From Cryobacterium psychrophilum (lineage in GTDB: Bacteria; Actinomycetota; Actinomycetes; Actinomycetales; Microbacteriaceae), in assembly GCF_004365915.1 (NCBI RefSeq), contig NZ_SODI01000001.1:2604001-2668000 (forward strand): a stretch of 64,000 nt of DNA. The letters run 5' to 3'. The position numbers and the translations under genes are program-made. This document shows, one piece after another, positions 21,801-29,715 of this stretch (position 1 is the stretch's first letter; each line of letters starts with the position of its first letter). The notes under the pieces are model-generated. The model was not told the origin of the DNA. It saw only the letters and a list, made by a program, of their open reading frames with translations, and ran no database searches.

Positions 21801-22681
21801 AAGTCATCCGCCGTGAGCTTGTTCAGGCGGGCCCGCGTAACGAGTTCTTCGTAGGACGCGAGGAACTCGCCGAAGGTCATCGTGTCGGCGCGCTTGATCG
21901 TGGGCACGAGGAGGGCGCGGGTGCCGTCGGGCTTGGGCATGTCGATCGCGAGACCCATGCCCACGTGTGCGGGGGCGATGACCGACGGCTTGCCGTTGAC
22001 CTCGTCGTAGTACACGTTCTGACTTGGGAACATCTTGAGCGCCCGGATGAGGGCCCAACCGATGAGGTGCGTGAACGACACCTTGCCACCACGGGCACGC
22101 TTCATGTGGTTGTTCATCACGATGCGATTGTCGATGAGCAGCTTCGCCGGAATGGTACGCACGCTTGTGGCGGTGGGCACGGTGAGGCTCGCCGCCATGT
22201 TCGTGGCGAGGGCCTTGCCCATGCCGCGCAGCGGCGTGATTTTATCTTCGGCCACGGTTGTCGCGGCATCCGTCATGGCCTGCATCGGGCTCGTGACCGG
22301 GGCGTCAGCGGGAACCGGGACCGGATTCGGAGCAAGTGACGTCGTGCGCGCGGTGGGCTGGTTCGCGGACGGAGCCTCGACCGGGGCCTGGGCCTTGGCC
22401 TTGGCCACGGGCTCTACCGGGGCCGCCTTGGCCACGGGCTCTAACGGGGCCGCCGGGGCCACGAGTGCTGCCGGAGCCTCAGCCGCCGGCGGCGTCGCAC
22501 CGCCGTCTGCCGGCGTATTTGCTGTCTGGTGGTAGCTCTCCAGCACGGGCCACCAGGACTCGTCCACCGAATTCTTATCGACGAGGTACCGCTCGTAGAG
22601 CTCGTCCACGAGCCACTCATTAGCTCCGAATTCGCCCGACGTTTTTTCGTCAGAAGCTCCACCGGTTACCTGGCTTGACAC
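18881..22681 (-). CDS. kgd: Multifunctional 2-oxoglutarate decarboxylase/dehydrogenase, Kgd/OdhA type
   Basis: A 1,266-residue fusion that makes the E1 and E2 parts of the 2-oxoglutarate dehydrogenase complex in actinobacteria, with the TCA cycle as its pathway. Order: a short E1 N-terminal motif (NEWLVDELYERYLVD, about 21-35), an Ala/Pro linker (55-130), an E2-like acyltransferase domain with no lipoyl domain (about 150-385; TYDHRVIQGAGSGEF), then the thiamine-diphosphate E1 part with its pyrophosphate motif (GDAAMAGQG...) and transketolase-like C-terminus. Start GTG 22681 is chosen because homology starts there, though the frame is open further upstream. Regulation in relatives is through GarA/OdhI, not seen here. 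Confidence 0.94.
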   Translation of the reverse strand: MSSQVTGGASDEKTSGEFGANEWLVDELYERYLVDKNSVDESWWPVLESYHQTANTPADGGATPPAAEAPAALVAPAAPLEPVAKAAPVEPVAKAKAQAPVEAPSANQPTARTTSLAPNPVPVPADAPVTSPMQAMTDAATTVAEDKITPLRGMGKALATNMAASLTVPTATSVRTIPAKLLIDNRIVMNNHMKRARGGKVSFTHLIGWALIRALKMFPSQNVYYDEVNGKPSVIAPAHVGMGLAIDMPKPDGTRALLVPTIKRADTMTFGEFLASYEELVTRARLNKLTADDFAGATLSLTNPGGIGTVHSVPRLMKGQGCIIGAGALDYPAEFQGASVKTLTSLAISKTITLTSTYDHRVIQGAGSGEFLKIVHELLIGQHNFYEEIFAALRIPYEPIHWAPDISVDLASAVDKTARVQELINSFRVRGHLMADIDPLEYKQRSHPDLDIATHGLTFWDLDRSFVTGGFGEKRLMLLRDILGVLRDSYCRTTGIEYMHIQDPAQRKWVQEKIEKAYVKPTHVEQMRILAKLNEAEAFETFLQTKYVGQKRFSLEGGECTIPLLDSILQSAAEQGLDEVAIGMAHRGRLNVLTNIAGKTYGEIFREFEGTQDPRTVHGSGDVKYHLGTMGTFHGDDGAEIPVSLAANPSHLEAGDGVLEGIVRAKQDRKPMGTFSTLPILIHGDAAMAGQGVVLETLQMSQLRGYRTGGTIHVVVNNQLGFTTTPGDARSSVYSTDVAKTIQAPVLHVNGDDPEAVVRAAEVAFAYRQEFKRDVVIDLICYRRRGHNEGDDPSMTQPLMYNLIEAKRSVRKLYTEALVGRGDITEEEYEAAHRDFQDRLERAFMETHAAQTASIPIITPEVAAKAEAEKRAIEAESAAGEPATTGVAESVIHLIGDAFNNKPAGFTVHNKLQQLLQKRLDMSRNGNIDWSFGELLALGSLLLEGTPVRFAGQDARRGTFVQRHAVLHDRVNGQEWLPLANLTNNQARFWIYDSLLSEYAAMGFEYGYSVERADALVLWEAQFGDFANGAQTIIDEFVSSAEQKWGQRSSVVLLLPHGYEGQGPDHSSARIERFLQLCAENNMTVARPSTPASYFHLLRRQAYMRPRRPLVVFTPKSMLRLRGATSSVADLTSGKFEPVIDDARIQDKSAVKRVLFLAGKIYYDLLNDLEKNPNPEIALVRVEQYYPLPSAELKAVSDQYPTAELAWVQDEPENQGAWPFFYLETNKLGPRPVRLFSRSASASPAAGSAKRHATEQTALIHDALTL
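22399..22452. repeat. 27-bp direct repeat in the kgd linker
   Basis: Two adjacent 27-bp units (22399-22425 and 22426-22452) with a single mismatch. They encode the two near-identical peptides LEPVAKAA and VEPVAKAK at about residues 80-96 of the linker before the acyltransferase domain. A slippage duplication in a tolerant region. Confidence 0.85.
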
Positions 22682-22800
22682 CGTCCGATCGCCTACTCTC
22701 CGCGTTGATTTTGGATGTCCTGGCGATGACACTCGCCGGGTCAGTCTGATCATCAAGCCTAATCCCATTACTGGCGGCTGCGTTCCCCCGCGCCAACGGC

Positions 22801-22806
22801 TAACTT
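22801..22806 (+). promoter_or_regulatory. -10 box of a probable leaderless guaB1 transcript
   Basis: TAACTT lies 6 nt before ATG 22813, with no ribosome binding site between. The same intergenic stretch (22682-22812) must also carry the kgd promoter. Confidence 0.45.
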
Positions 22807-22812
22807 TCTTAT

Positions 22813-24252
22813 ATGCGGTTCTATGGAACGACTCCCACAAGCGACCTGACGTATTCCGACGTTTTTCTCGTACCAGGCCAATCGAACGTGACGAGCCGTA
22901 TGGACGTGTCGCTCGCCCCGCCGGACGGCACCGGAGCCACACTCCCCATCGTCTCGTCGAATATGAACTCCGTCACCGGCCCCCGCCTTGCAGCGACGCT
23001 GGCCCGCCGCGGGGGGCTGGGCGTACTGCCCCAGGACATGCGGCTGCAGGATCTCGATGCGGCGATTCGCTGGGTGAAGGCCCAGTCCGTGCGCTTCGAC
23101 ACTCCCTTCGTGTTCGGGCCGGACGACACCGTGGAGGTGGCGCTGAGTCAGGTTCCACCGGTCGACGGGCAGGGACTGGTCATTCACACGGCGAAGGGCG
23201 AGTACCTCGGCTGCATCGTGGCGTCCCGGCTGCGTACCGCGCTCGGTGACGCGCGGCTGGGCGACCTGCTGCGCGGCCCGATGACCTCGCTCGACGCCGA
23301 CGACGTGGACGGACCCCGCCGCGCCTTCGACCTGATGACCGAAGCCGAACTCGATTTCGCCCCCGTTCTGCACCACGGTGTCGTCGTGGGCACGCTCAGC
23401 CGCAAGAGCGCTCTGCGCTCCACTCTCTATGCCCCTGCCATCGACACCCAGGGGCGCCTGAAGGTCGCCGCCGCCATCGGCATCAACGGCAATGTGGCGG
23501 CGAAGGCCAGCGCCCTCGCCGCCGCCGGTGTGGATGTGCTCGTGATTGACACCGCGCACGGCCACCAGAAGGGCATGATGCGCGCGCTCAAGATCGTCGC
23601 CGATCTGAACCTGGGGCTCCCCATCGTGGCAGGCAACGTCGTGACGGCCGAGGCCGTGCAACATCTCGTCACTGCGGGAGCAACCATCGTGAAGGTCGGC
23701 GTGGGGCCCGGCGCCATGTGTACGACGCGCATGATGACGGCGGTCGGTCGACCCCAGTTCTCTGCGGTGCTCGAGACGGCCGCCGCGGCCTCCGAACTCG
23801 GCGCGCACGTCTGGGCGGATGGCGGGGTGCGCTACCCCAGGGACGTGGCACTCGCCCTTGCCGCGGGCGCGGCATCCGTCATGATTGGCTCCTGGTTCGC
23901 CGGCACGGCCGAGGCGCCCGGCACTCTCAAAACGGATGCCGCTGGTCGCCTCTACAAGGAAAGCTGGGGGATGGCCTCGACGAAGGCGGTGCAGAGTCGC
24001 TTCGACCGGCTCGACGCCTATGAGCTCGCTCGTAAGACGCTCTTCGCCGAGGGGATCTCCAGCTCGAAGATCTACCTCGACCCGCTGCGTCCCTCGGTTG
24101 AGGACCTGCTTGACATGATCACGGCGGGCGTGCGCAGCTCGTTCACGTATGCCGGTGCGACCTCGGTGAGCGAGTTTCACGCGAAGGCGCGTGTGGGGTT
24201 GCAGTCCGCCGCCGGGTACGACGAGGGCAAGGCTCTCCCGGTCTCCTGGTAA
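22813..24252 (+). CDS. guaB1: GuaB1-type IMP dehydrogenase family protein, probable GMP reductase
   Basis: A 479-residue TIM-barrel protein of the IMPDH/GMP reductase family. The catalytic loop is GVGPGAMCTTRMM with Cys303; the NAD(P)-binding DTAHGH is at 246-251. A CBS-pair-like insertion lies at about 95-205. Proteins of this GuaB1 group in mycobacteria have been shown to act as GMP reductases (GMP to IMP with NADPH) rather than as the IMPDH GuaB2. The GuaB1 assignment here rests on overall sequence and length. It is divergent from kgd. Confidence 0.85.
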   Translation: MRFYGTTPTSDLTYSDVFLVPGQSNVTSRMDVSLAPPDGTGATLPIVSSNMNSVTGPRLAATLARRGGLGVLPQDMRLQDLDAAIRWVKAQSVRFDTPFVFGPDDTVEVALSQVPPVDGQGLVIHTAKGEYLGCIVASRLRTALGDARLGDLLRGPMTSLDADDVDGPRRAFDLMTEAELDFAPVLHHGVVVGTLSRKSALRSTLYAPAIDTQGRLKVAAAIGINGNVAAKASALAAAGVDVLVIDTAHGHQKGMMRALKIVADLNLGLPIVAGNVVTAEAVQHLVTAGATIVKVGVGPGAMCTTRMMTAVGRPQFSAVLETAAAASELGAHVWADGGVRYPRDVALALAAGAASVMIGSWFAGTAEAPGTLKTDAAGRLYKESWGMASTKAVQSRFDRLDAYELARKTLFAEGISSSKIYLDPLRPSVEDLLDMITAGVRSSFTYAGATSVSEFHAKARVGLQSAAGYDEGKALPVSW

Positions 24253-24262
24253 TGCGGTCGGC

Positions 24263-24268
24263 TATAGT
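24263..24268 (+). promoter_or_regulatory. -10 box upstream of the CNNM operon
   Basis: TATAGT at 24263-24268. Transcription would begin near 24275, just before a short ORF (24279-24353, 24 codons beginning MDDPPATSEP) whose stop overlaps the start region of the next gene. A purine run (GGGGGAA, 24270-24276) follows the box. Confidence 0.45.
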
Positions 24269-24336
24269 TGGGGGAATAATGGACGACCCCCCAGCGACAT
24301 CAGAACCCACACATAAACCCTCGCCCGTGAGCGACG

Positions 24337-25725
24337 GTGGTGACCGTGCTTGAGTGGTTAATGCTCGGGTTTGGTCTGCTTCTCACCGTCGGCACGGGCA
24401 TCTTCGTCGCAAGCGAGTTCGCGCTGGTCAACCTGGACCGCTCAGAACTCGAAGCGCGCCGCGATCGCGGTGAAACCCGCCTCGGACTCACCATCGCGGC
24501 CCTGAGAATTACGTCGACGCACCTCTCGAGCGCCCAGCTCGGGATCACGCTCACCACGCTGCTCACCGGTTATGCCATGCAGCCGGCCCTCACCTCCCTC
24601 ATGTCCGGGCCGCTCGGCGCCGTGGGGCTGCCCGCGGCGACAGTGCCGGCGATCGCGACGATCGTGGCGATCGTGGTCGCTACGCTGCTGTCGATGATCA
24701 TTGGCGAACTCGTTCCCAAGAACTTTGCCCTCGCCCTGCCGATTCAGACGGCGAAGCTCGTGATACCCGCTCAAACTCTGTTCACGACCGTGTTCAAGCC
24801 CGCCGTTCTTGTGCTGAACGGCAGCGCAAACGGTCTGCTGCGCGCCGTGGGCATCGAACCCAAGGAAGAGCTGTCGGGGGCGCGCTCTGCGGAGGAGCTC
24901 TCCTCCCTCGTGCGCCGTTCGGCGAAGGCCGGGCTGCTGGAGAATGACACGGCCACGCTCCTGCATCGCACCCTGCTCTTCTCCGGACACACGGCATCCG
25001 ACGTGATGACGCCGCGTCCCCGCGTGGCGGTCATCTCGCGCACGGCATCCGCTCAAGAAGTCATTGAGCTCACCCGCCAGACCGGGTACTCGCGCTTTCC
25101 GGTGATCGATGAGAGCGCCGACGATATCGTGGGGATCGTGCACGTGAAGCAGGCCGTGGCCGTGCCGCGGCAGCGCCGGGCCGCTGTGCCCGTGTCGGCG
25201 CTGCAGACCGAAGCCGTTCGCGTGCCCGAAACGATGAAACTCGACAGCCTGCTCGGCGACCTGCGCGGTCGCGGCTACCAGATGGCCATCGTCGTCGACG
25301 AGTACGGCGGAACGGCTGGCGTGGCCACCCTGGAAGACCTCGTGGAGGAGATCGTGGGGGAGGTCGCCGATGAGCACGATCGCGCCAGAGCCGGCGTTGT
25401 ACGCTCCCCGGGTTCGATGACGTTTCCCGGCATGCTGCGCCCCGACGAGCTGCTGGAACGCGCGAGCCTCTCCGTCCCCGACGACGGCCCGTATGAAACC
25501 GTGGCCGGATTCGTGATGAGCCTGCTCGGCCGACTGCCGGTGGTGGGGGACACCGTGGCCATGGAGGGCGGGGAGCTGCGGGTGGAACGCCTCGATGGGC
25601 GCCGGATCGACCGCTTGCGGTTCACTCCCGTGGCGGCGGTGGCGCCTGGGCCCAAACCCGAGTCGGAACCGACCACAGATTCCAGGAAGAAGAATGACAA
25701 AAAGAGCGAGGTGACGAAACCATGA
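24337..25725 (+). CDS. CNNM/CorC-HlyC family membrane protein
   Basis: A 462-residue protein: CNNM (DUF21) transmembrane domain at about 1-190 with the acidic signature SEFALVNLDRSELEAR and a GELVPKNFAL motif, two CBS domains (about 205-330; DVMTPRPRVAVIS, YGGTAGVATLEDLVEEIVGE), and a CorC_HlyC domain (about 345-430). Family members are thought to export magnesium or to affect cobalt/magnesium resistance. A basic tail follows. The start is unclear between GTG 24337, 24340 and 24346. It is translationally coupled to the next gene by a 4-nt overlap. Confidence 0.85.
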   Translation: MVTVLEWLMLGFGLLLTVGTGIFVASEFALVNLDRSELEARRDRGETRLGLTIAALRITSTHLSSAQLGITLTTLLTGYAMQPALTSLMSGPLGAVGLPAATVPAIATIVAIVVATLLSMIIGELVPKNFALALPIQTAKLVIPAQTLFTTVFKPAVLVLNGSANGLLRAVGIEPKEELSGARSAEELSSLVRRSAKAGLLENDTATLLHRTLLFSGHTASDVMTPRPRVAVISRTASAQEVIELTRQTGYSRFPVIDESADDIVGIVHVKQAVAVPRQRRAAVPVSALQTEAVRVPETMKLDSLLGDLRGRGYQMAIVVDEYGGTAGVATLEDLVEEIVGEVADEHDRARAGVVRSPGSMTFPGMLRPDELLERASLSVPDDGPYETVAGFVMSLLGRLPVVGDTVAMEGGELRVERLDGRRIDRLRFTPVAAVAPGPKPESEPTTDSRKKNDKKSEVTKP

Positions 25726-26759
25726 GTGATTGGGCGGGAATAGCCTGGCTCATCGTGCTGCTCGCGGCCAACGCATTCTTCGTGGGTGCCGAATTCGCGG
25801 TCATCTCCGCGCGCCGTTCCCAGATCGAGCCGCTCGCCGAGGCGGGCAAACGCAGCGCCAAAACGGCCCTGTGGGCGATGGAACACGCCACCCTCATGCT
25901 TGCCACCACCCAGCTCGGTATCACCGTGTGCTCACTGCTGATCCTCAACGTTTCTGAGCCGGCGATCCACCACCTGATCGCGGTTCCGCTCGAGTTGACC
26001 GGTCTGCCCGGTGAGCTCATCAGCACACTCGCGTTCCTCGTGGCGCTCGTGCTCGTGTCGTACCTGCACGTGGTCTTCGGTGAGATGGTGCCCAAGAACC
26101 TGTCATTCTCGGTGCCCGACCGAGCGGTGCTCATCCTGGCGCCGCCGCTCGTGTTCATCGGGCGCATCTTTTCGCCCGTGATCGTGGCCCTCAATGCCAC
26201 GGCCAATGCCGTGCTGCGTCTTTTCGGGGTGCAACCCAAGAACGAGGCCACGAGCACGTACACGCTCGATGAGGTTGCCACGATCATCACGCAGTCCAAG
26301 AAGGAGGGGGTGCTCTTCGACGGGACGGGTGCGCTCACCGCCACGTTCGAATTCACCACCCGCAAGGTGCGCGACGTGGCGGTGCCGATCGGCAACATCA
26401 TCAGCCTGCCGGAGTCGGCCACCCCGGCCGACGTGGAGAAGGCGGTCACCCGCCACGGTTTCTCGCGCTTCGTTCTCGTGAACGAGGCCGGCGATTCCAC
26501 GGGTTACGTGCACCTGAAAGACGTGCTCGACATCGAGCTGGCCGAGTACAAGAACCAGATCCCGACCAAGCGCATCCGTCAGCTCGCGTCCATCTTCGAA
26601 GACACCGACCTTGAAGACGCCCTCGCCACCATGCGTCGTTCGGGTGCGCACCTCGCTCGCTCGTTCACCGAGATCGGCGAAACCACCGGCATCCTCTTTC
26701 TTGAGGACATCATCGAGGAGCTCGTGGGCGAGGTGCAGGACGCCACTCGCCGCGAGTGA
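25722..26759 (+). CDS. Second CNNM-family membrane protein, lacks CorC_HlyC domain
   Basis: A 345-residue paralogue of the preceding protein: CNNM domain (about 1-195; AEFAVISARRSQIEPLA, GEMVPKNLSFS) and a CBS pair (about 210-340; TGYVHLKDVLDIEL, ETTGILFLEDIIEELVGEV). It ends there, so the CorC_HlyC domain is absent. Such tandem pairs are common in actinobacteria and suggest a heterodimer. Start ATG 25722 overlaps the upstream stop (ATGA). Confidence 0.85.
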   Translation: MSDWAGIAWLIVLLAANAFFVGAEFAVISARRSQIEPLAEAGKRSAKTALWAMEHATLMLATTQLGITVCSLLILNVSEPAIHHLIAVPLELTGLPGELISTLAFLVALVLVSYLHVVFGEMVPKNLSFSVPDRAVLILAPPLVFIGRIFSPVIVALNATANAVLRLFGVQPKNEATSTYTLDEVATIITQSKKEGVLFDGTGALTATFEFTTRKVRDVAVPIGNIISLPESATPADVEKAVTRHGFSRFVLVNEAGDSTGYVHLKDVLDIELAEYKNQIPTKRIRQLASIFEDTDLEDALATMRRSGAHLARSFTEIGETTGILFLEDIIEELVGEVQDATRRE

Positions 26760-26807
26760 CCCCCGGCTTTCGCCGGTCTGGTTCGCACGATCGATAGGTA
26801 AACAATC

Positions 26808-26813
26808 TATCGT
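26808..26813 (+). promoter_or_regulatory. -10 box before nnrD
   Basis: TATCGT lies 6 nt before ATG 26820. The gap is GGGGGC, which might act as a ribosome binding site, but it is too close to the start, so a leaderless transcript is more likely. Confidence 0.45.
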
Positions 26814-26819
26814 GGGGGC

Positions 26820-27701
26820 ATGGCGAAACCCCGTGGCTGGCTGGAATGGAACGCTGAGCAGGCGCGCAACTGGATCCGTGTCCCCGGCCCTGCGGATGAC
26901 AAGTACACGCGTGGTGTGCTCGGCATGCGCACGGGATCGAAGGATTACCCGGGCGCGGCCGTGCTCGGCGCGGAAGCCGCCGCGCGCACGGGCGTGGGCA
27001 TGGTGCGCTACCTGGGACCGGGACGGGCCAGCGACCTCGTGCTGCAGCGGAGACCGGAGGTTGTGACGGTTGCCGGGCGCGTGCAGGCCTGGCTGCTCGG
27101 CTCGGGAATCAACGCGGACACCCGCGGTGAGACGGTGACCCGCGCCCTCGACGCGGCGCTCGCCGAGGGACTGCCCACGGTGGTCGACGCCGGAGCGCTC
27201 GATCGTGTGGCCGGTGGGAGCGATTCCCCGCGACCGATCGTGATCACCCCGCACTACCGGGAACTCGCCGCTCTTGTGAACGGGCGAAACGGCACCACAA
27301 AGACCGTCACCGCTGGGCAGATCGCGGCCGATCCCGGCGAGTGGGCCACCCGAGCCGCTCGAAACCTCGGTGTCACGGTTCTGCTCAAGGGCAGCGTGAC
27401 CCGCATCGCCACTCCGTCCGGTGTCAGGCTCACGGTCTCAAACGCGACCGCGTGGCTGGCGACGGCCGGTTCCGGCGACGTGCTCGGGGGCATCCTCGGG
27501 GCGCTTCTTGCCACCAACGCGGGACGTATTGAAGCTGATCCCGACGCTCTCGCCGCCCTGGCCGCCACCGCCGCGCTGGTGCACGCTCGCGCCGCCGGTA
27601 TCGCTTCGGCCGGCGGACCGCTCGCGGCACTCGACGTGGCCGAGGCCGTTCCCGCCGTCATTCGGGCGCTGCTGGCCGTTCCCACCGAGCGCAAACACTA
27701 G
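26820..27701 (+). CDS. nnrD: ADP-dependent NAD(P)H-hydrate dehydratase
   Basis: NnrD repairs hydrated NADH/NADPH (NADHX, NADPHX) to the normal cofactors using ADP. A 293-residue ribokinase-like protein: the family's early KYTRGVLGM...YPGAAVLGA motif (28-50), the catalytic ATAGSGDVLGGILGALLA region (about 212-230) and the internal ITPHYRE. It lacks the NnrE epimerase domain that is fused to NnrD in many bacteria. It has its own promoter at 26808-26813. Confidence 0.9.
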   Translation: MAKPRGWLEWNAEQARNWIRVPGPADDKYTRGVLGMRTGSKDYPGAAVLGAEAAARTGVGMVRYLGPGRASDLVLQRRPEVVTVAGRVQAWLLGSGINADTRGETVTRALDAALAEGLPTVVDAGALDRVAGGSDSPRPIVITPHYRELAALVNGRNGTTKTVTAGQIAADPGEWATRAARNLGVTVLLKGSVTRIATPSGVRLTVSNATAWLATAGSGDVLGGILGALLATNAGRIEADPDALAALAATAALVHARAAGIASAGGPLAALDVAEAVPAVIRALLAVPTERKH

Positions 27702-27729
27702 GCCTTGCGGCAACGCAGCCCGCTGCCGC

Positions 27730-27735
27730 TACAGT
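27730..27735 (+). promoter_or_regulatory. -10 box of a probable leaderless transcript (GT87-like gene)
   Basis: TACAGT, 6 nt before GTG 27742, no ribosome binding site between. It favours GTG 27742 over ATG 27754 and over the open frame upstream. Confidence 0.5.
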
Positions 27736-27741
27736 AATCAG

Positions 27742-28974
27742 GTGCCACGACCCATGCCGCATCGACCCGTGCCGCTCTGGGGCGCGTTCGTTCTCGTTCA
27801 CGTCATCATCGTGTCCCTGGCGCTCTATGGCCCGGGCAATTCGCTCGGTGACATCGCCGTCGTCTATCGAGGTTGGGCGAACGGGCTCCGCGACGGCATG
27901 ATCATGGGGATCACGACGCCGTTCGTCTACCCCGTGCTTGCCATGGTCCCCATCGCTGCCGCGTCGCTGGCGGGCGATGCTCTCTACGTCTACACCTGGT
28001 TCGCCCTCGTCACGGTGGTCGACGCCGTGGCCTTCTTCGTGCTCGTGCGGGGCCGGCGAGCCCGCCGCGTCTCGGCCGCGTGGTGGTGGCTCGGGTTCCA
28101 GTTGCTGCTCGGCCCGATCGCGCTGGCGCGCATCGATGCCATCACCGTTGCGATGGCGATCATCGGACTGCTCTGGCTCGGCTCCAGGCCGTTCTGGGGA
28201 ACCACGCTCCTCGTGCTCGCCACCTGGGTGAAGGTATGGCCGGCCGCGGTGCTTGCCGCACTTGTCGTGCTGTCGCCCAAAGGCTGGCGGATGCTGCTGC
28301 TCGCATCGGGAATCAGCGTGGCGATCGTGGGCCTCGCGCTCGCTCTCGGCAGCGGTGCCAACGTGCTGAGCTTCATCACCGCGCAGACGTCCCGTGGCAT
28401 TCAGATCGAATCGCCCGTCGGCGGCGTCTGGATGTGGCTGACCGCGCTGCAGGTGCCGGGCAGTTCGCTGTATTACGACCGCGACATCCTCACGTTCCAG
28501 GTGCGGGGGCACGGCGTGGTCGCCGCGAGCAGGGTCATGACCCCGCTCATGGCCGCGATGGTCGCGATCGTCGTGCTTCTCGGCGCCCGGGCCAGACGCG
28601 CCGGTGCGGCCTTCGCGACGGTATTTCCCCCGCTCGTATTGGCCCTTACCGTGACGCTCCTGGTCTTCAATAAGGTGGGCTCGCCGCAGTTCATCTCCTG
28701 GCTCGCGGGCGCCGTCATCCTCGGGCTGGTGTGGCACGGCTCCGCTTGGCACACACCGGCCCTGCTCGCCATCGGGATGGCGGCCCTCACCCAGCTCGTC
28801 TACCCCTATCTCTACGCCTGGTTGATTGTGGCCGACCCGGCGCTGGTGCTTGTGCTCACCGTGCGCAACCTGCTCGAAATCGTGCTGCTTGGGTGGGCGG
28901 TGCGTGAACTGTGGTCGTACGATCGCAGGAGCGAAAGCTCACCCGCGTTGGAACGGGTGTCACCGCTCGACTAA
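27742..28974 (+). CDS. Polytopic membrane protein, GT-C / DUF2029 (GT87)-like
   Basis: A 410-residue protein with about ten membrane segments. Asp37 in the first extracellular loop (GDIAVVY) is placed like the catalytic acid of polyprenyl-phosphate-dependent GT-C glycosyltransferases, and the ATWVKVWPAAVL segment and NKVGSPQFISWL match the DUF2029/GT87 family, which includes mycobacterial alpha-mannosyltransferases. The role would be adding a sugar to a lipid or cell-wall glycan. That is an inference from family membership. The thiamine-binding gene follows after 10 nt. Confidence 0.65.
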   Translation: MPRPMPHRPVPLWGAFVLVHVIIVSLALYGPGNSLGDIAVVYRGWANGLRDGMIMGITTPFVYPVLAMVPIAAASLAGDALYVYTWFALVTVVDAVAFFVLVRGRRARRVSAAWWWLGFQLLLGPIALARIDAITVAMAIIGLLWLGSRPFWGTTLLVLATWVKVWPAAVLAALVVLSPKGWRMLLLASGISVAIVGLALALGSGANVLSFITAQTSRGIQIESPVGGVWMWLTALQVPGSSLYYDRDILTFQVRGHGVVAASRVMTPLMAAMVAIVVLLGARARRAGAAFATVFPPLVLALTVTLLVFNKVGSPQFISWLAGAVILGLVWHGSAWHTPALLAIGMAALTQLVYPYLYAWLIVADPALVLVLTVRNLLEIVLLGWAVRELWSYDRRSESSPALERVSPLD

Positions 28975-28984
28975 AGGAGTTCTC

Positions 28985-29293
28985 ATGCTGGTTGCATTCT
29001 CGGTTGCCCCGTCCGGAGCCCAGGACGAAGAGGGATCGGTGCACAACGCTGTTGCCGCCGCTGTTAAGGTTGTGCGTGACTCCGGGCTGCCCAATCACAC
29101 CGATTCCATGTTCACGACCATCGAGGGCAGCTGGGACGAGGTCTTTGCCGTGGTCAAGGCCGCGACCGACGCGGTGGGCGCGTTTGGGCCACGCGTTTCC
29201 CTCGTGCTGAAGGCAGACATCCGTCCCGGGCGCACCGGCGAGCTCACCGGCAAGGTCGAGCGTCTCGAGGCTGCCCTCACTTCCGACGCGTAG
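28985..29293 (+). CDS. Thiamine-binding YkoF/MTH1187-family protein
   Basis: A 102-residue protein of the MTH1187/YkoF (DUF77) fold, whose members bind thiamine or its pyrimidine part. Family features are the N-terminal strand VAFSVAPSG, the GLPNHTDSMFTTIEGSWDEV stretch, and the RVSLVLKADIRPGR strand-turn. Small acidic protein with no membrane segment. ATG 28985 has AAAGGAG at 28973-28979, which overlaps the stop of the gene before it, so they form an operon. Confidence 0.8.
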   Translation: MLVAFSVAPSGAQDEEGSVHNAVAAAVKVVRDSGLPNHTDSMFTTIEGSWDEVFAVVKAATDAVGAFGPRVSLVLKADIRPGRTGELTGKVERLEAALTSDA

Positions 29294-29374
29294 CAGCCAG
29301 GCGACCTGGCAAACGGATGCTCGGGGCGGCTCGGGCGCTCGCACGCTCGCTCGCACGCTCGCTCGCTGGGTGAT

Positions 29375-29471
29375 GTTGCTACTTCAGGAGATCCGGCCGG
29401 GAACATCCGCTCGCCCGCGAGACTACGCGGCGGTCGGGTACTGTCGACCGCGGATCTCCTGAAGTAGCAAC
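29375..29471. repeat. 97-bp element with perfect 21-bp inverted repeats
   Basis: Arms at 29375-29395 (GTTGCTACTTCAGGAGATCCG) and 29451-29471 are perfect reverse complements, with 55 nt between them. There is no target-site duplication next to it, and no open frame inside. It could be a small nonautonomous mobile element, a structured RNA or a protein-binding site. Confidence 0.85.
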
Positions 29472-29703
29472 CAGGGGGGCGGATGCCGGGGGCGCGTTCG
29501 GAGTGCGGCGCTGGGCGCGCTGGGTGCCCATCTCCGGGCCGAGGATTGGCCGGTAGGCGGGCTGCGTTGGCGCCCGGAACCGGCGCCAACCGCGCCCGTG
29601 GGGCCGCTGGCGGGCTCGTTTGCGGACTTCGGCTGGCAGAATTACTTACTAAGGTCTATAAAGAAACAGGTGAGCAACTCTCGCTTTTACGTTCGATTCG
29701 CGC

Positions 29704-29709
29704 TAAAAT
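29704..29709 (+). promoter_or_regulatory. -10 box of a probable leaderless transcript (DUF222 gene)
   Basis: TAAAAT, 6 nt before ATG 29716, no ribosome binding site between (the gap is GGGGGT). Confidence 0.55.
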
Positions 29710-29715
29710 GGGGGT

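Larger units (their letters stand above)
29294..29715. other. 422-nt intergenic region with repeats, no gene seen
   Basis: No convincing gene is present here; the only sizeable frame (29483-29731) has an Arg/Gly/Ala-rich product. The region contains a CGCTCGCA-rich direct repeat at about 29336-29368, the 21-bp inverted repeat described separately, and at its right end the -10 box of the DUF222 gene (TAAAAT, 29704-29709). The last 70 nt are distinctly AT-richer than the rest. Confidence 0.7.

Noticed and set aside
19760..22339. Long plus-strand open frame (about 859 codons) opposite kgd
   Set aside because: It is the antisense shadow of a GC-rich gene. Its product is a Leu/Arg/Gly/Val/Asp-rich sequence without domains, and the minus strand encodes a complete, conserved enzyme.
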